Notes under the pieces: model-generated | Told to the model about the DNA's origin: nothing | Databases searched by the model: none | What the model saw: only the letters and a program-made list of their open reading frames with translations | Made by a program: the position numbers and the translations under genes | Assembly: GCA_947445775.1 (NCBI GenBank) | Contig: CANFEB010000001.1 | Coordinates: forward strand, 1-64,000 | Source: Oligoflexales bacterium | GTDB lineage: Bacteria > Bdellovibrionota_B > Oligoflexia > Oligoflexales > RGVZ01 | Direction of reading: 5' to 3' | Length of the DNA: 64,000 nucleotides | Part shown: positions 1 to 8,651 of the stretch, in pieces | Layout of the letters: each line of letters starts with the position of its first letter | How positions within the stretch are numbered: the stretch's first letter is position 1

Positions 1-279
1 CAAGTGAGATACCTGCGTCTCGCCGGATTCCAGCAGCTTTTGCGCTTCAGGATGAAACCGAATCAGCCGTGCCGCTTGGGCACGTTTCCAATATTGACTC
101 GGCGTCAGTCCGATGTGGACCGCAAATTGTGCCGAGGTCATCGATAAGTTAACGGCAGCATTGCGCCGTTCAAGTTCCCCGATGAGCGACACGGATTCCA
201 AGGTTATACTTCGCTCGCGGGTGTGCAGTTGTTTTGTTTCTTCCACAATTTCCAGAAGTTCTTGGCGGACGTCGTACAT
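1..279 (-). CDS. N-terminal part of an HNH-endonuclease-type protein (cut by window edge)
   Basis: The minus frame opens with ATG at 279, behind an AAGGGG-like ribosome site, and stays open for 93 codons to the window edge. The peptide is helical and charged and contains the stretch LTPSQYWKRAQAARLIRF followed by a run ending GETQVSHL. That pattern matches the N-terminal DUF222-like region that precedes the HNH nuclease domain in a large family common in Bdellovibrio relatives. The HNH motif itself would lie outside the window, so the nuclease call rests only on the N-terminal pattern. It could instead be another protein sharing this helical domain. Confidence 0.5.
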   Translation of the reverse strand, partial: MYDVRQELLEIVEETKQLHTRERSITLESVSLIGELERRNAAVNLSMTSAQFAVHIGLTPSQYWKRAQAARLIRFHPEAQKLLESGETQVSHL

Positions 280-1018
280 GTTTCACCCCTTTGTTTCTTA
301 GGGAAAACATAGCATCAGTTTTTATACGAATAATTTTTCGTGTTGGCCATGCCGTCAAAAAGATTCCCGCCAGGGCAGTCAATATTGACACGGATTGGTG
401 TGGCGCAAATTTTTTGAAAAACTTCAAACATGCATCGAAGAACGCACTAATGGCGAAGCCTGAAGGTCAAAAATCGTGTCAAGCGACATCTCGACGATTA
501 AGCGCTGGCGGCGAGCCAGATTCAGCATTTGATTACGTTTGCCGTCGTCGATGCGATTGGCGGCCGGCATCTGATAATTCCTGTGCTTAATTCCCGCGGG
601 CCAAGGCTCACTGATTTTTCTTGATTTTCTGTGCCCGCCTGGTCACCGACCATTCGGTACAACACATCAACTCAGCCACCTTGCGGCGGCTGAAGAGCGA
701 CTGAGGAGCCCAAGGCGATAATCTTGCAGATGCCTGAGGCCCATTGATTTGGATAGGAAGAGCTTAGGGGGTACGGGACGATATCGCTGATGAATTACAG
801 TTGGACTCGTTGCATCCCAATAAAAAACATTTTATTGGCAGGACGATGATTCGTATAAACTCAAAAGCCAGCTGGTGCGCGATGGCGCAACTTTTGGAAG
901 GTGTGAAAGCGGTACGAAACAAAATGTTTTGATTGCTGGTGAAACCAAAGAGTTGAAACCAAAGAGTGGATAGGCACATAACGGGGGCCACTTGGGCCCC
1001 GTTATTTTTCAGCGTTTC
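280..1018. other. Gene-poor stretch with probable decayed fragments
   Basis: No convincing intact gene is visible. Three pieces look like debris. A 48-codon minus frame occupies 424-570 with a weak ribosome site. A minus frame ending at 608 contains SRRKVAELMCCTEWSVTRR, which resembles a helix-turn-helix but has no clear start. A plus frame ends in TAG at 971-973 and is followed directly by a terminator. The last suggests that a rightward gene once ended here and lost its 5' part. None can be named. Confidence 0.4.
979..1009 (+). terminator. Rho-independent terminator
   Basis: The arms TAACGGGG and CCCCGTTA form a GC-rich stem and are followed by five T on the plus strand. It lies a few bases after the plus-strand stop at 971-973 and about 10 bases from the fadD stop on the other strand. 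The T-run favours rightward transcription, so it probably belonged to the decayed gene on its left. Confidence 0.6.
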
Positions 1019-2734
1019 TTAGGCGGCATTACGCTTTCCCGAGACGTAGACAGGACCGCCGGCCAATTCAGCAACCGGTACGCGCAGCTCTTTGCGCAGG
1101 ATTTTTCCGACATTGGACTTCGGCAGTTCCGTCTTGAATTCAATGTGTTTAGGGCATTTGTAGCCAGTCAGATTGGCCTTGGCGAAGGCTAGAATTTCAG
1201 CCTCCGTCAGGGTGGGGTCCCTTTTAACAACAAAGAGTTTTACGACTTCCCCCGAGTGCTCATTCGGAACTCCGATAGCCGCGCACTCGGAAATTTTTGG
1301 ATTGGTGATCATCACCTCTTCCACTTCGTTTGGATAGACGTTGAACCCGGAAACCAGAATCATATCCTTTTTGCGGTCAACGATTTTCACATAACCTTCC
1401 GCATTCATGTAGCCCAAATCACCCGACTTAAAAAATCCGTCGTCGGTCATGACCTTAGCGGTTTCATCAGGGCGATTCCAGTAGCCACGCATCACCTGTG
1501 GGCCACGAATACAAATCTCGCCTATTTCGCCATACTTGCACTCTTGGTTGTCGTCGTTGTGGATCGCGATTTCCGTCGATGAAATCGGCAGGCCGATATA
1601 GCCGTTAAATTCAGTGTTGGTCATTGGATTCACGCAGGCCGCGGGCGCGGTTTCCGTCAGACCGTAGGCTTCGATGATTGGACATTTCGTCAATGCCGAC
1701 CAACGCTCTGCCACGGGCCTTTGCACCGCCATGCCGCCGCCAAGGGTCATGCGCAGATTGCTGAAATCAACCGTCTTGGTGGCTTCGTCGTTAAGCAGGA
1801 GATTAAAAAGACTGTTCACGCCGGTGATCGCCGTGAATTTCCACTTTTTAAGTTCTTTCACAAATGCGGGCACGTCGCGGGGATTGGTTATCAGGACATT
1901 GAGCCCGCCGAGAGAAGAGAAAATCAGGAAGTTCGCCGTCAAAGAAAAGATATGGTAGAGCGGCAGCGGCGTGATGATGATCTCCTCGCCCGGACGCAAC
2001 TGGCCTTTGATCCAGACAAAGGCTTGCATCATGTTGGCCACGATGTTGCCATGAGTCAATTCAGCGCCCTTGGACACGCCAGTCGTTCCACCCGTGTACT
2101 GTAAAAAAGCCAGGTCCTTGTGGGACATCTTTGGCATCTTAAAGCGCTTCAGGTTGCCTTTGGCCAGGGCATCATTGAAAGAAGTTGTCCCTGACACGTT
2201 CCACGCAGGGACCATTTTTTTGACTTTTTTTATGACGAAATTGACGATTAAATTTTTAGGGAAATTCAAACTGTCACCAATCTGGGTGGTGATCACATTT
2301 TTGACCGCTGTGTTGGCGATCACTTTTTCCAGGGTTGCCATCGCATTTTCAAAAATAACGAGGGTCGTGGCTCCGGAATCTTTCAATTGAAATTCAAGTT
2401 CACGGGGCGTGTAGAGAGGATTAAAATTCACCACAACGCATCCGGCATGCAGGGCGCCGACGATGGCCACGGGATACTGCAAAATATTTGGCATCATTAT
2501 GGCGACGCGGTCGCCGCGCTTCAGCTTCAATTCATTTTGCAGGTAGTCGGCAAATTTCAACCCCTGTTCACGCAATTCACCATAGGTGATGGTCGTTCCC
2601 ATGTTGGTGAATGCCGGTAGGGACTCGTAGCTTTTAAAAGACTCGTCGAAGACTTGCAGGATGGAGCTATAGCGATTTGGGTCGATCGTCTCCGGAACCC
2701 CTGCCTCGTAATTCTTCAGCCACGGTTTTTTCAT
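1019..2734 (-). CDS. fadD: Long-chain fatty-acid--CoA ligase
   Basis: This AMP-forming ligase activates fatty acids to acyl-CoA through an acyl-adenylate, the entry step to beta-oxidation or lipid recycling. The 571-residue length is normal for the family. Visible motifs are the ATP-binding YTGGTTGVSKG near residues 213-223, YGLTETAPA, the hinge region MILVSGFNVYPNEVEE, and the C-terminal LPKSNVGKILRKEL with the catalytic lysine. The longer open frame begins at 2863, but ATG at 2734 has an AAGGAGAG ribosome site directly upstream and gives the normal N-terminus. It stands alone; the nearest fatty-acid genes are the thiolase at 31084 and the acyl-CoA dehydrogenase remnant at 26079. Exact chain-length preference cannot be read from the sequence. 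Confidence 0.93.
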   Translation of the reverse strand: MKKPWLKNYEAGVPETIDPNRYSSILQVFDESFKSYESLPAFTNMGTTITYGELREQGLKFADYLQNELKLKRGDRVAIMMPNILQYPVAIVGALHAGCVVVNFNPLYTPRELEFQLKDSGATTLVIFENAMATLEKVIANTAVKNVITTQIGDSLNFPKNLIVNFVIKKVKKMVPAWNVSGTTSFNDALAKGNLKRFKMPKMSHKDLAFLQYTGGTTGVSKGAELTHGNIVANMMQAFVWIKGQLRPGEEIIITPLPLYHIFSLTANFLIFSSLGGLNVLITNPRDVPAFVKELKKWKFTAITGVNSLFNLLLNDEATKTVDFSNLRMTLGGGMAVQRPVAERWSALTKCPIIEAYGLTETAPAACVNPMTNTEFNGYIGLPISSTEIAIHNDDNQECKYGEIGEICIRGPQVMRGYWNRPDETAKVMTDDGFFKSGDLGYMNAEGYVKIVDRKKDMILVSGFNVYPNEVEEVMITNPKISECAAIGVPNEHSGEVVKLFVVKRDPTLTEAEILAFAKANLTGYKCPKHIEFKTELPKSNVGKILRKELRVPVAELAGGPVYVSGKRNAA

Positions 2735-3016
2735 TTTTGCTGCTCTCCTTGGATAGAATTGTCCTGACGGCATCAGTGCCGGTGCCGGTGACGGTTTCGA
2801 TATTGGTTTTTTCGGATGGACATCCGAAAAGTTTAGCAGAGTAAGCTCGCAGCCGCCTAACATGTCGTTATAATTGATCTAAAAATACATCAAAGGTACT
2901 TGCTGGCCGCACCAAAAGAAAAAGGCGCGGATTCGGACCGCGCCTCTCTCGATTCAACTGTTGAACCATCCATGGTTCATCTCACGCCACCATCATGTGG
3001 CGCAGTTCCCATTCGC

Positions 3017-4705
3017 TTACATGGTGCCGCACTGATCCGCGAGCCAATCAGTCAACACACTGGAAGGTGTGGCGCTGAGGTAGCTGGTCTTATTCATGAA
3101 GCCAGCTGCACCAAAGCCGCCGAGGGTCGTGTCACTCAGCGTGTCAATGGCTGCGGTACTAATGTAGCTGGCTGGATAGGTACTGGTAGCACCACTGAAG
3201 AAAGCGGTGTCAAAGTGCCCGCCACCCGTGAAGATGCGCGACGTCAGGTTCAGACCAGGGGCCGTCACGACGGTCCCAGCGTTCCCATCCGTGTGGTAAC
3301 CGATCTGAATGGCGGTCAGGCCGGCCATAACGTTATAGGAAAGCTGCGTGTCGGTCACCGGAACCACCGCATCGACGTCACCGTGGAGATAGAGCAAACG
3401 CCCACGATTCGCCTTGGTTGTCGGTGCCAGCGTCGCGCCTACGTAACTCTTCCAATTTTGCAGGGCGCCAAGGATCAACGGCGAGGTCAATGTCACGTCA
3501 CGCTGAACCGCGCGCATTTTTGCCGCTTCAGCCGTCACAGTGCCTGCGATGTAATCACTGAACAGGTCCTTCAACTGACGTAGCCCCGGCAGATTAATGA
3601 AGGCCGAGTTCTCCAGCGTTCCTTTGACGAGCAGTTCAAAATAAATCCGCGCCTTTCCCACGGTCGGTCCAACAGGGCCGGCGAAATTCACGGCACAACT
3701 AAAAAACGAAGGGTTTCCGTACGACGCGCCGAGTGCCCCAGTTCCGGCACCAGCGCTCAAGTGCGCTCCCATGCGACCGGCAGCGATCAAGGATACCAGA
3801 CCGCCGCGCGATGCACCGGCGAGAACGGATTGAGGCAGAGCAGAAGCGGCGCCGCCACCGTTTGGCTTGAGGCGCGTTGCGTAACCGGTTGCTGCGGTTA
3901 AGTTAAACGGCGCCGCATTGCTGCCGGCGTAGGCGCGGATCACACAGTCATACATGCCAAGCAAATCATCAGCATCATTGTCATAGGGCACTGCGGTGCC
4001 AGCGGCCTCCGCATAATTGCCACTCTCGTCACAGGCCTTGTTGGAACCAGTGCTCGCATTACAGACCGCTTCCCCTGGGAAGGCCGGGGCCACGATCATG
4101 TTACTGGCCTGGAGCGCGCCCCAGTTAGCCGCCAAATCAGGATAGGCCAAGCCAGAGTCGCCGCCGTGACCATAGGCCACCAGGCGCGAGGTCTGAGTGC
4201 CGGCATCCGGAACCACCAGCAAGCCGGAGCGAACAATATCCTCAGCGGCGCCCGCTGAGTTGGTCTGGAGCTTGTACTTCATCAAATAAACTTTGGCGGC
4301 AACGGCAGCACCAGTCGCATCGGAGGCTGCCTTCCACTCGGTCACGGAATCAATGGCAGCGCAGCGAGCCAAATTGGCCTTGGCCGCGTACTGCGTGACC
4401 AGGGTCGTCATCAGAGCAGGAAGGGCTGCCGTGTTGCTGGTCAAATAGGTCGACGGAGTCCCAAGTTGCGTCAGCAACGCAGCCGATGTCTCGGCCTTGT
4501 TGTTGCCGATTCCAAGGGCGGTTGCCATCTCGTCCCACTTGGCTTGGCGAGCTAGGACGCCAGCATCATCGATGTCATCTGTGGTCAGCTCATCGGCGGC
4601 CTTGGGAATATTTTCGTTGGATACAGCCTTGCCGCAACTTTGGGTCAAAAGAACCGCAGCCGTGACAGCGCTTAAGCGAGACATTAATTTCATATCGAAT
4701 CTCAT
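3017..4705 (-). CDS. Predicted alpha/beta-hydrolase lipoprotein
   Basis: A secreted 562-residue protein. The N-terminus has a hydrophobic stretch ending in the lipobox LTQSC, so it is probably anchored to a membrane after cleavage at Cys24. The nucleophile elbow GASRGG places the catalytic serine near residue 299. HGDVDAVVPV (Asp near 443-445) and GGGHFDTAF (His near 497) complete a typical triad. The family resembles extracellular esterases and hydroxybutyrate-oligomer hydrolases, but the substrate cannot be assigned. ATG at 4705 has a GAGGT site; a second ATG lies four codons in. It sits 50 bases downstream of the barrel protein at 4756-6105 in the same direction, so the two are probably cotranscribed and may handle the same compound at the cell surface. 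Confidence 0.75.
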   Translation of the reverse strand: MRFDMKLMSRLSAVTAAVLLTQSCGKAVSNENIPKAADELTTDDIDDAGVLARQAKWDEMATALGIGNNKAETSAALLTQLGTPSTYLTSNTAALPALMTTLVTQYAAKANLARCAAIDSVTEWKAASDATGAAVAAKVYLMKYKLQTNSAGAAEDIVRSGLLVVPDAGTQTSRLVAYGHGGDSGLAYPDLAANWGALQASNMIVAPAFPGEAVCNASTGSNKACDESGNYAEAAGTAVPYDNDADDLLGMYDCVIRAYAGSNAAPFNLTAATGYATRLKPNGGGAASALPQSVLAGASRGGLVSLIAAGRMGAHLSAGAGTGALGASYGNPSFFSCAVNFAGPVGPTVGKARIYFELLVKGTLENSAFINLPGLRQLKDLFSDYIAGTVTAEAAKMRAVQRDVTLTSPLILGALQNWKSYVGATLAPTTKANRGRLLYLHGDVDAVVPVTDTQLSYNVMAGLTAIQIGYHTDGNAGTVVTAPGLNLTSRIFTGGGHFDTAFFSGATSTYPASYISTAAIDTLSDTTLGGFGAAGFMNKTSYLSATPSSVLTDWLADQCGTM

Positions 4706-4755
4706 GGTTGGTACCTCATTCTTATGAGAATGCAGTTATTTCGTTAAAGCCAGAT

Positions 4756-6105
4756 TTAGAATTTGTAGAACAACTCGGTCACCACTGCGTTACGCACTGC
4801 AGCCACTGCCTTGTTAGCACCAGCAATCGGAGCATCGATATCCCACGTCACACGAACTGGAATCCGATTTTCCAATTGGAAACCGTCAAACACCAGACCA
4901 AGGCCAAGGGTTTGCATGCTAGAGCGCTCGGTCGCGCCGCGAAAGCCGTTGGAGACCGCATCTTCCATGTCTTCAACGCGAACCGCCGTATCAAAGTCAT
5001 AGCCGTAGCGAACTTTCCCACCCAGCGAGTTCATCATCGGAGAGAAGCGCGCAAAGCTCGTTTTGACATCGACAAAACCACTGGAACGGATACCGGGACG
5101 CTCGAACTCATTGTTGTTGGCAAAGCCGTCGGCAAAGCTGCCTTCAGCTGCCGTTGAATCAATGTCGCTGAGTTCCGTGTTGGCGAGAAGCTTCGTGCGC
5201 TTGATCTTGCCTTTGCCAACGGCATAGTCGATCGAGTGCTGCCAGCCCGCAATGAAGTCATCGCTGAGTTTATAGTCAAAGCTGGAACGAACGGCGAGTT
5301 CCATGATGCCGCGGCCCGTAGCCCGCTGGGACAGGGTCACGTCTTCATACTTGCCCGTTGGAACGTGGACAACCAAGCCAATTGCGTGGCCCATTGTTTC
5401 GTTGTTGAACCAGCGGTATTTCAGACCAAGATCAATATCTCCCATACCCGTCTCACCAGAGACCGGCTTGGCAGCGTTTGCGACCAAATGGTGAACGCCT
5501 TGGTTAAGTGGCACACCGGCCTTGACCGTCAGAGGTTCGCCAGTGGTCAGTTGCACGCTCAAGTCGTATGGAAAGGCATAACCCTGTTCGATCATGCCAA
5601 AACATCCGTCATTGTCGCTACAGATGCCCTGCTTGATCATGAGGGCGCTGGCTGCTTCGTAGAAATTACGTTTGCTGTTGAAGTAGCCGCGCTGATTTTT
5701 GAAGTTGTTCGCATTCATGCCAAGTTCATTTTTGGACACGAAGGGGACCAACATTCCAAAGGTCAGCTTCTCGCTAAAGCCGTATTCAAGGGCCAAACCA
5801 GTGGCAACAATATTTGCCGAGAGGCCGCCGTCGATCTTTTTTCCATCGATGTAGTACGCATTACCCGAGGACGTCGCCGAGACGTAGGGAATACGTGCGC
5901 GCATGACGTTGACCGGTAGCGTGCTGGATTCTGGTGACATTGCATAGGGTGCGGGACGTTCGGATGTCGAAGCTGCTGCTGGTGCGGCATCTTCCGTCGC
6001 CTGGGCAAAAGCCTGGGCAGAGACTGCAGCACCGGCCATACCGGTGATGCAGACAGCTGCGCCAAGCTGCTTCCATATAGTCGGGCGCTTGCCAGATTTG
6101 GTCAT
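4756..6105 (-). CDS. Outer-membrane beta-barrel protein, transporter-like
   Basis: The start is ATG at 6105, preceded by GAGGAAT. The protein begins with a basic segment and a hydrophobic signal peptide ending near AVSAQAFAQA. The mature part has alternating hydrophobic strands, and the last residues (VTELFYKF) end in phenylalanine, typical of outer-membrane barrels recognised by the BAM machinery. The overall pattern resembles the MetA-pathway/phenol-degradation transporter-like barrels, but no specific ligand is evident. It is the promoter-proximal gene of a pair with the hydrolase lipoprotein, which suggests uptake or exposure of an ester or lipid substrate. The functional link is inference from gene order only. 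Confidence 0.7.
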   Translation of the reverse strand: MTKSGKRPTIWKQLGAAVCITGMAGAAVSAQAFAQATEDAAPAAASTSERPAPYAMSPESSTLPVNVMRARIPYVSATSSGNAYYIDGKKIDGGLSANIVATGLALEYGFSEKLTFGMLVPFVSKNELGMNANNFKNQRGYFNSKRNFYEAASALMIKQGICSDNDGCFGMIEQGYAFPYDLSVQLTTGEPLTVKAGVPLNQGVHHLVANAAKPVSGETGMGDIDLGLKYRWFNNETMGHAIGLVVHVPTGKYEDVTLSQRATGRGIMELAVRSSFDYKLSDDFIAGWQHSIDYAVGKGKIKRTKLLANTELSDIDSTAAEGSFADGFANNNEFERPGIRSSGFVDVKTSFARFSPMMNSLGGKVRYGYDFDTAVRVEDMEDAVSNGFRGATERSSMQTLGLGLVFDGFQLENRIPVRVTWDIDAPIAGANKAVAAVRNAVVTELFYKF

Positions 6106-6167
6106 GTTATTCCTCGCGAGGGCAAAAAATTGAAAATCACTAGACAATAGCGTAGCACACACAAGCT

Positions 6168-7055
6168 CTACCTTGGTAAGGACTCCGTGGGTTTCCCGGC
6201 GCACGACTTTTGTCTTGGTTTCGCCGCCGCGGCAGGGGATCGTTTGGTCGTTTTAGATAAACGCAGTTGCGCGGCAAGTTGAGTGAATTCGACCGCGAGT
6301 TTGTGCGACGGCTTGTAAAAAACTAGAGGCACGCGGGCTGCGTGGCTTTCGCGCATGACCACAGACGGCGATAAATAAGGTGTCAAAAGGGGATAGCCAA
6401 GGCGGGCGATGGCCTCGATAGCTCCCTTGTGGTGATTTGCCTGGGCTTGAAAGTGATTGATGATGATGCCTTCAATGACAAGGCTTGGCCTGTGGTCCAT
6501 GGCGACTTCCTTGACAATCTCGCCAACCTGCTCGACGGCCGAGGCACTGAAGGCGTCGCAATCGAATGGAACGAGAACCCGGTCTGAGGCCATGAGGGCG
6601 CTCATACTATAGAAGTTGAGGGAGGGCGGCGTGTCGATGAAGACGGCGTCAAACTTTTGACTCTCAATGAGGCTGTCTAGAGCCTGGGACAATTTAAAAA
6701 TCTTGTAACGAGACTCCAACTTGGGCTGAATCTCGGCCAGGCGTGCATCAGCCGGAAGAACCCAAAGATTCGGAAAGTCAGTCCGGTAAAGGCAATCAGC
6801 AAGGGGCTGCCCGAAAATCTTGAGGGTTGCCCCAAGAGTCAAAAGAGTCGATTCAAAAAAATCCGTCACCGTCTTTCCGCCGACGGCCCCCTCACACAAA
6901 AGGTAATGACTGGAGTTGGCTTGGGCATCCAAATCAATCACAAGGGTTTTTTTACCGGCGGCGGCGAAGGAGGCAGCGAGGTTGCAGGTGACGGAGGTTT
7001 TTCCGACTCCGCCCTTTTGATTGAAGACAACGCGGCGGATGCATGATTGGGCCAT
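6168..7055 (-). CDS. ParA/MinD-family ATPase, no adjacent ParB
   Basis: A Walker-type ATPase of 295 residues. The deviant Walker A motif KGGVGKT lies near residue 15, LVIDLDAQAN and AVFIDTPPS supply the other conserved nucleotide-site segments, and a C-terminal basic tail (KTTKRSPAAAAKPRQK) could contact DNA non-specifically. These features are characteristic of ParA proteins that partition DNA or position protein clusters. A GTG at 7070 is possible, but the ATG at 7055 has GAGGA upstream. No ParB gene adjoins it, so it is an orphan ParA whose cargo could be a plasmid-like region, a chemosensory cluster or another assembly. The divergent neighbour is the first DUF4143 ATPase, and the two share the 275-base gap. 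Confidence 0.85.
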   Translation of the reverse strand: MAQSCIRRVVFNQKGGVGKTSVTCNLAASFAAAGKKTLVIDLDAQANSSHYLLCEGAVGGKTVTDFFESTLLTLGATLKIFGQPLADCLYRTDFPNLWVLPADARLAEIQPKLESRYKIFKLSQALDSLIESQKFDAVFIDTPPSLNFYSMSALMASDRVLVPFDCDAFSASAVEQVGEIVKEVAMDHRPSLVIEGIIINHFQAQANHHKGAIEAIARLGYPLLTPYLSPSVVMRESHAARVPLVFYKPSHKLAVEFTQLAAQLRLSKTTKRSPAAAAKPRQKSCAGKPTESLPR

Positions 7056-7152
7056 GGCTTGAATCCTCACTGGTTACGGACATCTGGCGGCTGCTTAATT
7101 TCGATTGCACAAGGGTACAATGGCGATCACGCACCGTAAAGTCCCTGGGCCG

Positions 7153-7171
7153 CGATCAAGTCGCGATCAAG
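7153..7171. repeat. Copy of the hairpin that follows the cheA-like gene
   Basis: The 19 bases CGATCAAGTCGCGATCAAG match 11833-11851, just past the stop of the cheA-like gene, with one difference. Each copy folds into a short hairpin around TTGA or CTTGA. Together the two copies bracket the block holding three DUF4143 ATPase genes. Confidence 0.6.
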
Positions 7172-7293
7172 TCAGCAGCGCGAGGCTTTCGCAACTTCGC
7201 CTATTACCGCGTTGCGATTCTGGGTGATCGGAACCCATCAAGGTGTCGATGGGTTGATTGTTGATTGCAGCATATTAATTTTTGCCAGACACG

Positions 7294-7333
7294 TGGACTT
7301 TACTCCGTATTTCCTGTAGAATTATGGAGTATG
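7294..7333 (+). promoter_or_regulatory. Leaderless promoter with palindromic operator, ATPase 1
   Basis: A -35-like TGGACT (7294-7299), a 17-base spacer and -10 TAGAAT (7317-7322) sit so that transcription should begin at or within a base or two of the ATG at 7331. An imperfect palindrome of 13-base arms (7301-7313 and 7319-7331, 11 of 13 positions pairing) covers the -10 and the first base of the start codon. No ribosome site is present. This is the layout of an operator blocking a leaderless promoter. Confidence 0.55.
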
Positions 7334-8497
7334 GTCCATAGATTACTTAACATATCGTTATCAAATAGTTTTTTCTTGTTTGGCGCCCGTGGGACCGGCA
7401 AGACAAAGCTGCTATCCGAACTATTCGGGAGCATTGACGCGCTAAAATATGACCTCCTTGAGGATTCGCTGGTGCGACGCCTTGGGAAAAAACCAGAATC
7501 TTTGCGTAGCGAATTCCTCGCAAAAACCCCCAAATGTCAGTGGGTGGTCTTAGATGAGGTTCAACGTGTCCCCAGCTTATTAAACCTCGTCCATAAAATG
7601 ATTGAGTCTGACTCCGTGAAATTCGCGTTGACTGGCTCATCGGCGCGAAAACTAAAACGCGGTGGCGCGAACCTCCTGGCTGGGCGCGCGTTTGTCTACT
7701 ACCTTTTCCCACTCACCTCCGTCGAGCTCGGGGACAATTTCTCCCTGACTGACGCACTCACCTACGGAACTTTACCGAAACTTTTGTCGTTAACCTCAAA
7801 CAGCGACAAACAAAAATACCTCGAAAGCTACGCGTCTACTTACGTGAAGGAGGAGATCATCCAGGAGCAGGTGGTCCGCCGGCTTGAACCCTTTCGAGAT
7901 TTTTTGCAAGTATCCGCGCAAATGAGCACCAAAATCATCAATCATACGAAAATCGCCAAAGAAGTTGGCGCCGATCCAAAAACCGTAATGACCTATTTTG
8001 ATATCCTTGAGGAAACCCATATGGGATTTCGTCTTCCCGCGTATCATGTCTCTGTTCGCAAAGCGCAACGCGTTGCTCCCAAATTCTATTGGTTCGACTG
8101 CGGCGTCCGACGATCCCTCGAAGACACGCTCATATACCCCCCCGCCCCTGGGACGTCGTACTTCGGGGATTTATTCGAGGAGTTTGTCGTAAATGAATTC
8201 GTGCGCACGAGTCATTATTCTGGAAAAAATTACCAGATGTCCTACTTGTCGACCCACAATAGTGAGACTGAAATTGACCTGATTCTTCGTAAGGGACGGG
8301 GTCATGAACTGATCGCAATTGAAATCAAAAGTCGCACTAGCGTTGACGAAACGGAAGTCAGAAAGCTAGCCAAAGCGGCGCGTGATTGTGCCGCTAAAAA
8401 GATCTACTACCTGTCCCAGTGTGAGCATACCGAGGTCATCGACGGAGTACGCTGCCTTCATTGGCAGAAGGGTCTTCTCGAAATTATGGCTCCCTGA
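7331..8497 (+). CDS. AAA_14/DUF4143 ATPase with nuclease-like C-terminus (copy 1)
   Basis: A 388-residue protein. The AAA domain has Walker A GARGTGKT at residues 18-25, Walker B WVVLDEVQ near 71-78 and a sensor segment FALTGSSARKLKRGG at 98-112. A central region (roughly 190-230) looks like a winged helix: the segment IAKEVGADPKTVMTYFDIL is a good recognition-helix candidate. The C-terminal DUF4143 part has EEFVVNE, then ETEIDLIL and IAIEIKSR near 312-334, the E-D-ExK layout of the PD-(D/E)XK nuclease fold. Biochemical function of this family is poorly known. The long frame begins at 7265, but homology starts at ATG 7331. Copies 2 (8649) and 5 (32784) are close relatives. No partner gene adjoins it. 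Confidence 0.85.
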   Translation: MVHRLLNISLSNSFFLFGARGTGKTKLLSELFGSIDALKYDLLEDSLVRRLGKKPESLRSEFLAKTPKCQWVVLDEVQRVPSLLNLVHKMIESDSVKFALTGSSARKLKRGGANLLAGRAFVYYLFPLTSVELGDNFSLTDALTYGTLPKLLSLTSNSDKQKYLESYASTYVKEEIIQEQVVRRLEPFRDFLQVSAQMSTKIINHTKIAKEVGADPKTVMTYFDILEETHMGFRLPAYHVSVRKAQRVAPKFYWFDCGVRRSLEDTLIYPPAPGTSYFGDLFEEFVVNEFVRTSHYSGKNYQMSYLSTHNSETEIDLILRKGRGHELIAIEIKSRTSVDETEVRKLAKAARDCAAKKIYYLSQCEHTEVIDGVRCLHWQKGLLEIMAP

Positions 8498-8548
8498 GAT
8501 TGTCGAAAATTCAAGCACTGCACGTTTTCACCTAAATTGACCGCCCTG

Positions 8549-8582
8549 ATTTCGGGACGAACCGCCAGGCTGCCGCCCAGAT
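8549..8582. repeat. Fragment resembling the interior of the cheA-like gene
   Basis: These 34 bases match 11938-11971 inside the cheA-like gene at 31 positions, in the same orientation. Read on the minus strand they encode LGGSLAVRPEI against LGGSLAARPEI in the gene. The flanks are unrelated, so this is an isolated scrap lying between ATPase copies 1 and 2. Confidence 0.65.
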
Positions 8583-8611
8583 CCTTCGCTGCGCTCGGGA
8601 TATGACTTGGC

Positions 8612-8651
8612 TTGCATACGCCCTGAAATTCGAATAGAATTTCAGGGTATG
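8612..8651 (+). promoter_or_regulatory. Leaderless promoter with palindromic operator, ATPase 2
   Basis: TTGCAT (8612-8617), 17 bases, TAGAAT (8635-8640), then 8 bases to the ATG at 8649: the same spacing as upstream of copy 1. A perfect 11-base inverted repeat, CCCTGAAATTC at 8621-8631 and GAATTTCAGGG at 8637-8647 with a 5-base spacer, covers the -10 element. After a 2-base bulge the outer CATA/TATG pairs extend it into the start codon. No ribosome site is seen. Confidence 0.65.

Noticed and set aside
424-570. 48-codon minus frame as a real small gene
   Set aside because: The ribosome site is weak, there is no recognisable motif, and the region around it is decayed.
5236-5919. Long open frame on the plus strand opposite the barrel protein
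   Set aside because: It has no ribosome site or domain; the minus-strand gene has a signal peptide, terminal phenylalanine and start. It is a shadow of that gene's codon bias.
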